Source: Fischerella sp. PCC 9605
GTDB taxonomy: Bacteria; Cyanobacteriota; Cyanobacteriia; Cyanobacteriales; Nostocaceae
Direction of reading: 5' to 3'
Assembly (NCBI RefSeq): GCF_000517105.1
Contig: NZ_KI912149.1
Span: 777,308 to 841,307, forward strand
Length of the DNA: 64,000 bases
The notes below the pieces were generated by a model. It was not told the origin of the DNA, searched no databases, and saw nothing but the letters and a program-made list of their open reading frames with translations. Position numbers and translations under genes: made by a program. Within the stretch, counting starts at the first letter, position 1. Every line of letters starts with the position of its first letter. This document shows, in pieces, positions 54,572 to 62,169 of this stretch.

Positions 54572-55500
54572 TCTTTGGTGGCTAAGGAATAACTAGAGGA
54601 AGTTTGATCAACGTTCCTGCTATCATCTTGTGCTGTCAGTTGGGCAATATCATCTTCAACTAACTTCACTAAATCTGGTAAATCTTCTAAGGAAGGTTTA
54701 CGAGTAAAACGACAGAAACTTACACTTTGAATTAACTGAGTACAAAGATGTAAATGGCTAGTGACAAATTCTTTCTCTGTTAATAAGTTCATGGCGCGGG
54801 TATGACGCACCAGTTCCACAAAGGCTTCTTGGGGCTGGATTTTGGTAATCGCATGCTCACTTCCCTTATCCAACACGTAAATCCTTTGTAGTGGTAGCGG
54901 AGTTTGCTGGAAACCGCGAGTAAATTTGTAAGATAGTTTTGGCGCGTTTTGGTAAATTGGCGATAAGCTTTTGGTATCGTGTCCCAAAGAACTTAAGGCT
55001 TCTGGAAACACTTTAAACTGAGGATAGGCAGGAAAAACTATCGCCTGCCTTCCTTCAAGTTGGATGGGCAGTACATCATCTGTTAAAACAGAGTAGCCGT
55101 GATTGTGAAAAGCTGTTGCCAAAGTAGACTTTCCCCAACCGGAACCACCCATAAACGCTACACCTTTGTTGTTGATGTCAATACAACTAGCATGTATAAC
55201 TAGGAGTCCTCTCTGTCGCAGCAGTACGCACAATACAGGGCCTAGAAGTAGAGTGCGAATAAGCGCCTCGTCTACACCCGGTACAGTATTGATAACTATT
55301 TCCCGTCCGGAGTGAATAAAAAACTTACCTACTTCTGGTATTTCCCCCAAAAAACTTTTGCCACTCTCGTATTGCGTTGCGATCGCATCATCTATATTGC
55401 CAAACCGGACGATCGCATCTGGCTCACCCTCAGTTTCAATCAATTCGGGAAATTGCAATTCGGAAGCTATGCATAAGTTGTAGGCTTTATAAAATTTCAT
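54568..55500 (-). CDS. HPr-kinase-like protein of a RiPP cluster
   Basis: A 310-residue protein with an N-terminal beta-rich domain and an HPr kinase/phosphorylase C-terminal-like P-loop domain: GGSGWGKST at residues 118-126, followed by the HGYSVLTDDVLPI strand with acidic residues. The ASCIDINNKGVAFMGGSG approach is typical of the HprK-like genes in lasso-peptide clusters, where some phosphorylate the precursor. No PTS genes are nearby, so carbon regulation is unlikely. Translationally coupled to the ABC exporter. The start is ATG at 55500. Confidence 0.85.
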   Translation of the reverse strand: MKFYKAYNLCIASELQFPELIETEGEPDAIVRFGNIDDAIATQYESGKSFLGEIPEVGKFFIHSGREIVINTVPGVDEALIRTLLLGPVLCVLLRQRGLLVIHASCIDINNKGVAFMGGSGWGKSTLATAFHNHGYSVLTDDVLPIQLEGRQAIVFPAYPQFKVFPEALSSLGHDTKSLSPIYQNAPKLSYKFTRGFQQTPLPLQRIYVLDKGSEHAITKIQPQEAFVELVRHTRAMNLLTEKEFVTSHLHLCTQLIQSVSFCRFTRKPSLEDLPDLVKLVEDDIAQLTAQDDSRNVDQTSSSYSLATKD

Positions 55501-56104
55501 ATCCTGACTTTCTTAAGTTGCGATCGCAAAAGAGATTTGCTCCAAATTCACCAAACATCTTGTGTCCGTTCAATTACACTCCTAGATAGTAAATCAGCAT
55601 AGATATCTTGCACCCTTCTCAACAAGAGCCAGGGGCTGCTAATTCTCGTTACCAAGTTGAACCTGGTAACGAGGTTTCGAGATTTTGGAGGCTTTCCTTC
55701 AAAAAGGAAAACATCTGCTACTAGTGGTCTATCGCATTAGTTGTGATAAGTTGTTAAAGTTCGTAGTTAGGGCTTGAGCACCTTGAAATTGAGCGATAAA
55801 TCGCTCACTACAAACTTCTCATAAACCTCTCATAATTAATGCGATGCTAGTACTTCACCGTATTAATTTTGACAGGTTGCCTCTTTCCGGATAACTTTTT
55901 AACAAAGCTTTTCAGAAAAAATTTATCTGTCATCATCTCTGTGGTGTTGTACTAGTCTATTATTTACAAAAGCAGAAGTTTTACTTCTGCATTAGTCCAG
56001 TTGAACTACCACAGAGACAATCCATCAAGTTGGTGTTGTCTCTGTGTCCCTTTCACTAAATAGTTTCTACAGCTTTAATCCCAAGATTGGGCTGATAGAA
56101 CTAT
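55501..56104. other. 600-bp spacer between kinase and precursor genes
   Basis: No third precursor gene was found on the minus strand. A 10-bp perfect hairpin CTCGTTACCA/TGGTAACGAG lies at 55645-55673 and matches a common cyanobacterial dispersed repeat. The rest is AT-rich. The long gap suggests the kinase/exporter part has its own promoter or depends on read-through. Confidence 0.5.
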
Positions 56105-56296
56105 TTATTTACAATTCCCCAATCCACCTCCTTTACCATCGCAGAATACATCCCTTGAACCGAGGTCATTACCATCTGATACAGCATTGCCAGAGAAAAA
56201 CAAAAAATCTTTCCTGGATTCACCACCAAGAATTTGTGTAATCTCGGCAACATCTCCGTGAAAAGTAAGTTGGGGAGCGCTGTATTGATTTTTCAT
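56105..56296 (-). CDS. Lasso-type RiPP precursor peptide, copy 2
   Basis: A 63-residue precursor with an AGGAG ribosome-binding site seven bases before ATG 56296. The leader fits the lasso recognition pattern exactly: Y5-x2-P8-x-L10-x3-G14-x5-T20. Cleavage after Q21 (Thr at -2) would give a core starting with Ile22, with Asp30 as the ninth residue, suitable for a nine-residue macrolactam. The core continues for 33 more residues: block DFLFFSGNA (30-38), a Gly/Asp-rich part, and C52 and C62 near the end. Such a long tail and Ile at position 1 are unusual for lasso peptides. Confidence 0.85.
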   Translation of the reverse strand: MKNQYSAPQLTFHGDVAEITQILGGESRKDFLFFSGNAVSDGNDLGSRDVFCDGKGGGLGNCK

Positions 56297-56353
56297 GATA
56301 TGTCTCCTGATTTTGAGTGTAAATTGATGTAGTTTGTAGACGGTAGTGCCCCA

Positions 56354-56422
56354 TGCTTGGACTTACGGTGTAGCTTAAAGGTGATAAATATCGCTATATC
56401 TAAAACTACAGCCTGCCAAGAA
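56354..56422 (-). promoter_or_regulatory. Conserved leader block upstream of precursor 2
   Basis: Read on the plus strand: TGCTTGGACTTACGGTGTAGCTTA and, 30-40 bp on, GCCTGCCAAGAA. The same two blocks in the same order precede precursor 1 (56989-57040). Because spacer sequence elsewhere between the copies is not conserved, these are likely promoter or RNA regulatory elements duplicated with the gene. Confidence 0.55.
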
Positions 56423-56476
56423 GTGGAATTTACAATATTTTTTTAAGTAGTGATGTATAAAAATTCCAAACCACAT

Positions 56477-56501
56477 CTTGCCAATCTTTGAGATTGGCAA
56501 G
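56477..56501 (-). terminator. 11-bp perfect hairpin downstream of precursor 1
   Basis: CTTGCCAATCT and AGATTGGCAAG with a three-base loop. On the minus strand it lies about 210 bp after the precursor 1 stop and is followed by a T-rich GAATTTTTATAC after 12 bases. It may end the precursor 1 transcript or protect its 3' end. Confidence 0.45.
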
Positions 56502-56539
56502 GTCACATACTGAGTATCAAGTTGAAAACTCAAAATGAG

Positions 56540-56671
56540 TGCTAAAACACCAATTTAGTGTTAGAACTGAAAGCTGAGAAAACAGATTAATCTTGACTTA
56601 GAAACACTAAAATTTTGTTGCTCCAACTCAAAAAAATCGCTCTCTGGGATTGATGAATTGGTGTTTTAGCA
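56540..56671. repeat. 132-bp element bounded by 16-bp perfect inverted repeats
   Basis: TGCTAAAACACCAATT (56540-56555) is exactly reverse complementary to AATTGGTGTTTTAGCA (56656-56671). Nested inside is a second inverted pair, AATTTAGTGTT (56552-56562) with AACACTAAAATT (56603-56614). No target-site duplication is evident at the outer edges. It lies entirely in the spacer between the two precursor genes. Confidence 0.75.
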
Positions 56672-56708
56672 AATTGGTCAGAAGCCTGAGGTTATAGGTT
56701 TATATGAT

Positions 56709-56930
56709 CTACTTCTTTGGGCACTTCTCTGGTAGACCGTTCTCATCGCACCTAAACAGAATACCGTCTACAGAACCCGTACCGCCAGTAAGACTAACGG
56801 TTCCGTTGGGGGAAGAAGCATTACCACTGAAGAATAAGAAATCTTCTCGTTTACTAGTACCAAACATTTGGGTAATAGCTTCTACACTGCCATGAGTAGT
56901 GAGTATGGGTGTGCTGTAGGTTTTTTTCAT
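56709..56930 (-). CDS. Lasso-type RiPP precursor peptide, copy 1
   Basis: A 73-residue precursor with AGGAG eight bases before ATG 56930. The leader matches the lasso pattern exactly: Y5-x2-P8-x-L10-x3-G14-x5-T20. A cut after Q21 gives a 52-residue core starting with Met22 and with Asp30 at core position 9 (Glu29 at 8). The block DFLFFSGNA is identical to copy 2. The middle is Gly/Ser/Thr-rich, and the end carries C61 and C70, again in an F-x-C-D ... C-x-K setting. It is the first precursor gene after the cyclase gene in transcription order. Confidence 0.87.
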   Translation of the reverse strand: MKKTYSTPILTTHGSVEAITQMFGTSKREDFLFFSGNASSPNGTVSLTGGTGSVDGILFRCDENGLPEKCPKK

Positions 56931-56988
56931 GATTTGAACTCCTGTTCTGTGAGAATTAGCTGATTAAAATTGAGGTGGTGTTCCTCGC

Positions 56989-57040
56989 TGCTTGGACTTA
57001 CAGAGTGGCTTAGTAGTTCTAATCCACAACCTGCCAAGAA
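56989..57040 (-). promoter_or_regulatory. Conserved leader block upstream of precursor 1
   Basis: Plus-strand blocks TGCTTGGACTTACAGAGTGGCTTA and ACCTGCCAAGAA match those before precursor 2 at 56354-56422. It starts eight bases after the cyclase stop codon, so it sits in the cyclase-precursor spacer. Confidence 0.55.
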
Positions 57041-57047
57041 TTTGGAC

Positions 57048-59075
57048 TTAAGGAATGACTTTTTTGTAGTCAATCCACAAAGCAAGGCTGACCGCCTGCC
57101 AAACTGCCATACAGTCATCGTCACTAACTTGGTTTCCTGCTGAGTTCATCCGTTGATAAGCTGCTTGCAGGAAATCTAAGTTAATGTATTTTTCCAGATG
57201 CTTAACTTTGTGGGACATCACCTGATCGAGAATTTGGCGATCGCGGTTGAGTAACCCATCGTTAAAATTTGGCGACATATTTGTTTTTCCGCCACGCCAC
57301 TGAATTTTTTCCGGAAGGATACCTGCTAAAGCACGACGCATCACCATTCTTCCCCATCCTTGGTATAACTTTTGCTCAGCGGGTAATGCTACACAAAATT
57401 CTATTAATCGCTTATCCATAAATGGATGGCGGGCTTCTAAAGAAAACATCGCCGCATATTGATCCATTTGTTCTAGGGTGTAGGCTAATATACCTTGATT
57501 TAAACTGCGCCAATGTTCTTCTTTTAACGTCAGCGGTGATTCGCGAGGAGGGTTTAACGTTTGAATTCGCTCATCTAGACGAATGCGTTCGGCAAAGTGA
57601 TGGTTAACTAAGGGAGTCTCAGACAAAGAGGAATGAGAAGATGTTCTTTGTTTGTGCCCTCTCTTCCAAAATCGCTGTATTTGTTCCCAAATAGGTTTAA
57701 TTCCGTGATAAATAATTAAAAGTTTGCGTGAAGCACCAAAATGCTTGTGAATTAGTTGCACTGCTCTAGCAAATTCTATCCATCGCCACTGCTTGACTAA
57801 ATCCCGCAGGAATGGTAATCCATAATGCCGAAACACTGCATATGGTGAAATATTATGGTGTGGTGCAATGGCTTTTGCTTCCTGAATGAGAGTTTGCCAT
57901 TTTCCTTGGCGTCCCAATTCTGTCAATCTAGCTACACCATGACTGACTGTGGTGTCACCATCAAAACCATCAAGGGAAATCCGCAATCCTAGTTCCTTGG
58001 CAGCGCAGTTCACTATCCAAGGATAGAAATGACTTGGCCCTAGTAAGGCTTCATCTTCATACTGAAAAATGCTATCTAGATTGGATAACGGACCGAACTC
58101 ATCACCATGAACGTAGTGAGGAATGAGCCCTCCCTGTTCTAATACAGCATTGATAAAAGGACGCTCATCACATTCAGTAATTTTGTCAAAAATACTTGAT
58201 ATGGTGTGCAGTGGAGTTTTTCCAGTTTCCGCAAGTATATCCCGTGCCACACAGGTAACGGCAGAAGAATCTAACCCACCACTCAGGTGACTGACAACAG
58301 GGAAGGCGCTACGCAAACGACAACGTACCGCTTCTGTGAATATTTGCCGAAATTCCTCTGCGTAAGCTTCGTTGGAAGCTAAGCGAATCTCCCGGTGCAA
58401 ATCAAGTGACCAGTAAGACCATAACTGTATTCCTGATTGACTGACCACCATACAGTGGGCAGGGGGAAGTCGCAAGATATCTTTATATGTAGTGATGGCT
58501 TTATCTTCCATCATCAATGCCAAATAATCGCCAATTCTCACCTCATCGAGTCGGCGCGGTACTTGCGGTAAACAAAACAGTGCCTTAATCTCTGAGGCAA
58601 ATACAAAGGCTTTGCCTGGCTGATGGTGGTAGTAAAAAGGCTTGACTCCAAAATGGTCTCTAGCACAAAAGAGAATTTGTTTTTGCCGATCCCAAATCGC
58701 AAAGGCGAAATCACCCAGTAGATGCTCTGGGCATTGCTCACCCCATTTTTGATAAGCAGCCAAGATTATTTGACTATCCGTAATTTTATCAGGCGAACAG
58801 CTAAAAGCCTGTAACTTAGACAACAATTCTTCTCGGTTATCTAAGCGAGCATCTGATGTAATAACTAAATTCTCATATTGGTCAACTAAAGGTAACTTTT
58901 CTAGTAAAGACTCTGGTGTTGTCCACAGCAGGCGATGCGCGAAACCTACAGACTCTCCAACCCAGATATCTGCATCATCAGGACCCCGATGTGCCAGGAC
59001 ATCTACCATCTTCTCTAGATATTTGCGATTTACAGGAGAACCATCAAGATGGTAAGTTCCCATGATGCCACTCAT
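57048..59075 (-). CDS. Asparagine-synthetase-like lasso cyclase (C protein)
   Basis: A 675-residue protein with the asparagine synthase B fold: an N-terminal glutaminase-like domain (residues 1-180; AHRGPDDADIW, GDFAFAIWDRQ, ARDHFGVKPFYY) and a C-terminal ATP-PPi synthetase domain with SGGLDSS at 265-271. The glutaminase nucleophile Cys2 is replaced by Ser (opening MSGIMGTYH), so it cannot use glutamine in the normal way; this is expected of lasso cyclases, which adenylate the ring Asp/Glu and close the macrolactam. It overlaps the B2 gene by four bases (ATGA). The start is ATG at 59075. Confidence 0.92.
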   Translation of the reverse strand: MSGIMGTYHLDGSPVNRKYLEKMVDVLAHRGPDDADIWVGESVGFAHRLLWTTPESLLEKLPLVDQYENLVITSDARLDNREELLSKLQAFSCSPDKITDSQIILAAYQKWGEQCPEHLLGDFAFAIWDRQKQILFCARDHFGVKPFYYHHQPGKAFVFASEIKALFCLPQVPRRLDEVRIGDYLALMMEDKAITTYKDILRLPPAHCMVVSQSGIQLWSYWSLDLHREIRLASNEAYAEEFRQIFTEAVRCRLRSAFPVVSHLSGGLDSSAVTCVARDILAETGKTPLHTISSIFDKITECDERPFINAVLEQGGLIPHYVHGDEFGPLSNLDSIFQYEDEALLGPSHFYPWIVNCAAKELGLRISLDGFDGDTTVSHGVARLTELGRQGKWQTLIQEAKAIAPHHNISPYAVFRHYGLPFLRDLVKQWRWIEFARAVQLIHKHFGASRKLLIIYHGIKPIWEQIQRFWKRGHKQRTSSHSSLSETPLVNHHFAERIRLDERIQTLNPPRESPLTLKEEHWRSLNQGILAYTLEQMDQYAAMFSLEARHPFMDKRLIEFCVALPAEQKLYQGWGRMVMRRALAGILPEKIQWRGGKTNMSPNFNDGLLNRDRQILDQVMSHKVKHLEKYINLDFLQAAYQRMNSAGNQVSDDDCMAVWQAVSLALWIDYKKVIP

Positions 59076-59524
59076 AGTTTCACTCCTTCTAAGGATGGCA
59101 ACGGGATAAAGCGGTAAAGATCCGAAAGATTACCGATTACAACTCTTCCCTGATGCTCAATCCAAGCATGAGCTTCTAGTTTTCCTAACTCTGTCTTGGC
59201 AACACCAATGCGAAGTTGTGATGCGTATCCGTACTGGTTCATAATTACATGGGTAGTCAAGGCACGAGCCAGACACTTGACACCAGGCATACAGCGAGTT
59301 ACAGCGTTAACAGCCCAAATAATTTTGCTCAGGGTGACTTGGTTGGGAGAATGGGATCGCCTACTTGGTTGACTGATTTTTTCTAACAGCTTTAACAGGT
59401 TTCTAAACGGTAGCAACCACAGCCCTAACCTAACGCCACCTAGTAAGATTAAGGTTGTGACTAGAAGGTTGCGTTCTCCAGCCCCTAGCCTGAGTAACTT
59501 ATGCAGCCGTCTCATTCGTGACAT
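59072..59524 (-). CDS. Lasso peptide biosynthesis B2 protein (leader peptidase)
   Basis: A 150-residue transglutaminase-like cysteine protease of the McjB C-terminal/B2 type, which removes the leader. Catalytic C84 (GVKCLARAL) and H119 (EAHAWIEH) are visible; Asp135 is a candidate third residue. A hydrophobic segment at about 20-40 suggests membrane contact. The start is ATG at 59524, or ATG at 59515 three codons later. It overlaps the B1 gene by 26 bp and the cyclase by four, so the three are translationally coupled. Confidence 0.92.
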   Translation of the reverse strand: MSRMRRLHKLLRLGAGERNLLVTTLILLGGVRLGLWLLPFRNLLKLLEKISQPSRRSHSPNQVTLSKIIWAVNAVTRCMPGVKCLARALTTHVIMNQYGYASQLRIGVAKTELGKLEAHAWIEHQGRVVIGNLSDLYRFIPLPSLEGVKL

Positions 59525-59813
59525 TGATTAATCCCGCACCAAACAAGTCTTCTAGTAATGCGATCGCATCGCGATCGCACTGCTCAGCTTCAACTTCATA
59601 CTCTTGCAGCAGAACTGCCGTGATATCTTTCACGGTCTTCGGTTTTTGAATCAAATTCCAGATCCGCGCTCCTACCTCATTCAAACCATGATAAGTACCC
59701 GACTTGATATTGAGAATTACTGCTTCGCCGCCTAGATCGGAAGAGATTTGCTCAGCAGATGCTACTACTATTGAATCTTTTAAGATGTTACGCTCCAGTG
59801 TTTTTGAGTTCAT
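59499..59813 (-). CDS. Lasso peptide biosynthesis B1 protein (PqqD-like leader-binding)
   Basis: A 104-residue PqqD-type RiPP recognition element that binds the precursor leader and presents it to B2. Visible are VVASAEQISSDLGGEAVILN, the SGTYHGLNEVGARIWNLI block and an acidic C-terminal helix (DAIALLEDLFGAGLI). It contains two adjacent GCGATCGC sites in its 3' half. It is the first gene of the RiPP block in transcription order. The start is ATG at 59813. Confidence 0.93.
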   Translation of the reverse strand: MNSKTLERNILKDSIVVASAEQISSDLGGEAVILNIKSGTYHGLNEVGARIWNLIQKPKTVKDITAVLLQEYEVEAEQCDRDAIALLEDLFGAGLINVTNETAA

Positions 59814-60885
59814 ATTCTCTACAATTTCCTTTGACTATATTAACTAGCTGTGCAGTGAGTACTGTATAAACTAACCATATTATTCAGTGCTTATCCGGAT
59901 GCTTTTGTCAAAAATGTGAAAAATTTTTCCAAGCTTTGCGCGACACACGTAGCTGTATATTGCTGATTTTCTTTGTAAACATCTAAAAATGCGAATATTC
60001 AAACAGTGTTTAAATTGCTACTAGAAAGTAAAAATTTGAATTTGACAAGTCTAGTCACTAGAATTTTGCAGTCAGTGATTTCAGCAAATATGTACTGAAA
60101 CAGTTTTGTATAGTTAGCCCTGGTATAATGTATTGAAATTTCTTATATTAATCTGCGGTTTTTATTTACGCAGAGGTAGATATTCGTAAAGATAAACTGC
60201 CCTGGATATGGGAGATGCTTGTACTCTATCTTAAGATAGAGTATACAAAATACTATCCTTATACGTAAACTTCATCAGAAAAACACAATTGGATTAACCT
60301 TAGGTAAAGCAGTACGTATCCTTCCCGATCTGCCTATCTGTTAAGATATTCACTCACAAGCTCAACTTTGAACCTCAAAGGCTTAAATTTCACCTTCATA
60401 CGCTCAGTTGATGCGATCGCACTTTTGCCAAGGATTTACTTTTTAGGATTAATATAATCGCAGAGATGGCGATCGCTCACCCAAAATTTTTAAGGGGCTT
60501 CCAAATAAAAAAATATCCAGTGTTGCTGAATAATGGGATGAATGAAGTTGACGCACCAGACGCACCAGACACGGCGATTATTGAGTCATGCAAATTCCAA
60601 AATTATCCCGCAATTATGCAACGTCAAATATCCTATCGCTCGCAAGACAAGAAAGATAAGGAGGACAAGGGAAGGAGGAAGAAATTGTGTGGGATGTAGG
60701 ATTTGGATAATTTATTTTTTGGAGTTCCCTAAGAAAAGGTAAAAAAGCGATTAAACGCGCTCAACGCCTGATTTAGTCGTACTTATACCTAGATTTCAGT
60801 AAAATCTTCTTACTCAAGTGATAATTTCAATGCTTGTTGAAGTCCTATGTAAGATAAAAGTATTAGCCTCACTTAACAATCACCA
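59814..60885. other. 1.07-kb spacer upstream of the RiPP block
   Basis: AT-rich divergent spacer between the B1 gene (minus) and the M16 peptidase gene (plus). It contains a 22-bp perfect palindrome (60222-60243), an ACGCAGAGG fragment near 60169 and two HIP1 sites near 60413 and 60470. Two overlapping plus-strand frames at 60466-60742 lack family features, and I do not accept them as genes. The promoters of both flanking units should lie here. Confidence 0.5.
60222..60243. promoter_or_regulatory. 22-bp perfect palindrome
   Basis: TACTCTATCTT is followed directly by AAGATAGAGTA. It lies 410 bp upstream of the B1 start and 640 bp upstream of the peptidase start. Its form suits a dimeric regulator's operator, but a dispersed repeat is equally possible. 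Confidence 0.35.
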
Positions 60886-62169
60886 ATGACCTCGACCCTG
60901 CTGAAATTTCCTCGTCTGAATGCGCCTAAGCTACACCAGTTACCGAATGGTTTAACAATCATAGCGGAGCAAATGGCGGTGGAAGCAGTTAACCTAAATT
61001 TGTGGGTTAACGTTGGTTCAGCCGCAGAAGCGGATGCGATTAACGGCATGGCTCATTTTTTAGAGCATATGATTTTTAAGGGGACTGAGCGACTGATAAG
61101 CGGCGAGTTTGAACGTCGGATAGAAGAGCGGGGTGCTGTTACGAATGCTGCTACTAGCCAGGATTATACTCATTACTACATCACCACTGCTCCCAAAGAC
61201 TTTGCTGAACTTGCCCAGTTGCAAATTGATGTAGTAACTAATGCTAGTATTCCTGACGATGCCTTTGAACGAGAGCGATTAGTTATTTTAGAAGAAATTA
61301 GACGTTCTGAAGATAATCCTCGCCGCCGCACTTACAGAAGAGCAATGGAGACGGCGTTTGAGAGACTACCATACCGGCGTCCGGTATTAGGGCCAGAAGA
61401 GGTAATTTCTCAACTCCGACCTCAACAAATGCGTGATTTTCACGCTACTTGGTATAAACCCCAGTCAATTACTGCTGTAGCTGTGGGTAATTTGCCAGTG
61501 GAAGAATTAATTGAAATTGTCGCCGACGGATTTACACAAACCAATAACCACCAACCAACAACCAACAAACAACAACCAACAATTGCTCCCGAACCTCCGT
61601 TTATTGAAATTATCCGGCATGAATTTGTTGACGAAAGTCTCCAGCAAGCACGGCTAGTAATGGTTTGGCGAGTTCCAGGGTTAGACCAACTCAATGAAAC
61701 TTATGCCTTGGATATTTTGGCAGCAATTTTAGGACATGGGCGGACATCGAGACTGGTAAGGGATTTGCGCGAAGAACAAGGACTGGTTTCCCATATTTCT
61801 GTGAGCAATATGACTCATAAACTACAGGGAACATTTTATATTTCTGTCCATTGTCCAGTAGAAAATATTGCTGCTGTGGAAGAAGCGATCGCTCAACATA
61901 TTAGAAGACTGCAAACAGAGATAGTCAAAGCATCAGAAATCGATCGCGTGTGCAAACGAGTAGCGAATAGGTTTATTTTTGGTAACGAAACACCAAGCGA
62001 TCGCGCTGGTTTGTATGGCTATTATCAGACCTTGGTAGGAGATTTGGAACCAGCCTTTGACTATCCAAATCACATTCAAGCACAGGATGTAAATGACCTA
62101 ATGCAAGCCGCTCAAAAGTATCTTTCCCCGGATGCTTACGGCGTGGTTGTGCTTAAGCCACATAGTTAG
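60886..62169 (+). CDS. M16 family zinc peptidase
   Basis: A 427-residue insulinase/processing-peptidase-type protein. The inverted zinc motif HFLEH is at residues about 57-61 (NGMAHFLEHMIFKGT), with the distal Glu in ILEEIRRSEDNP. The second M16 half starts around residue 215 (LQQARLVMVWRVPG). Between the halves, an Asn/Gln/Thr-rich stretch (NNHQPTTNKQQPTIA, residues about 220-235) is translated from an ACCAACAA repeat. The start is ATG at 60886. It probably degrades small peptides; a link to the RiPP block on the other side of the spacer is not supported. Confidence 0.92.
   Translation: MTSTLLKFPRLNAPKLHQLPNGLTIIAEQMAVEAVNLNLWVNVGSAAEADAINGMAHFLEHMIFKGTERLISGEFERRIEERGAVTNAATSQDYTHYYITTAPKDFAELAQLQIDVVTNASIPDDAFERERLVILEEIRRSEDNPRRRTYRRAMETAFERLPYRRPVLGPEEVISQLRPQQMRDFHATWYKPQSITAVAVGNLPVEELIEIVADGFTQTNNHQPTTNKQQPTIAPEPPFIEIIRHEFVDESLQQARLVMVWRVPGLDQLNETYALDILAAILGHGRTSRLVRDLREEQGLVSHISVSNMTHKLQGTFYISVHCPVENIAAVEEAIAQHIRRLQTEIVKASEIDRVCKRVANRFIFGNETPSDRAGLYGYYQTLVGDLEPAFDYPNHIQAQDVNDLMQAAQKYLSPDAYGVVVLKPHS
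61541..61591. repeat. ACCAACAACCAACAAAC repeat inside the M16 peptidase gene
   Basis: CCAATAACCACCAACCAACA continuing as CCAACAAACAACAACCAAC. The same repeat type lies in spacers at 5325-5397, 25060-25106 and 31107-31141. It keeps the reading frame and encodes a Thr/Asn/Gln-rich linker. Confidence 0.85.

Noticed and set aside
55501-56104. Third RiPP precursor
   Set aside because: Searched both strands for the Y-x2-P-x-L leader and an AGGAG-ATG; none found.
60466-60742. Two overlapping plus-strand frames of 77 and 66 codons before the M16 peptidase
   Set aside because: No ribosome-binding site, no family features, and charged low-complexity repeats (AAGACAAGAAAGATAAGGAGGACAA type) explain the open frames.
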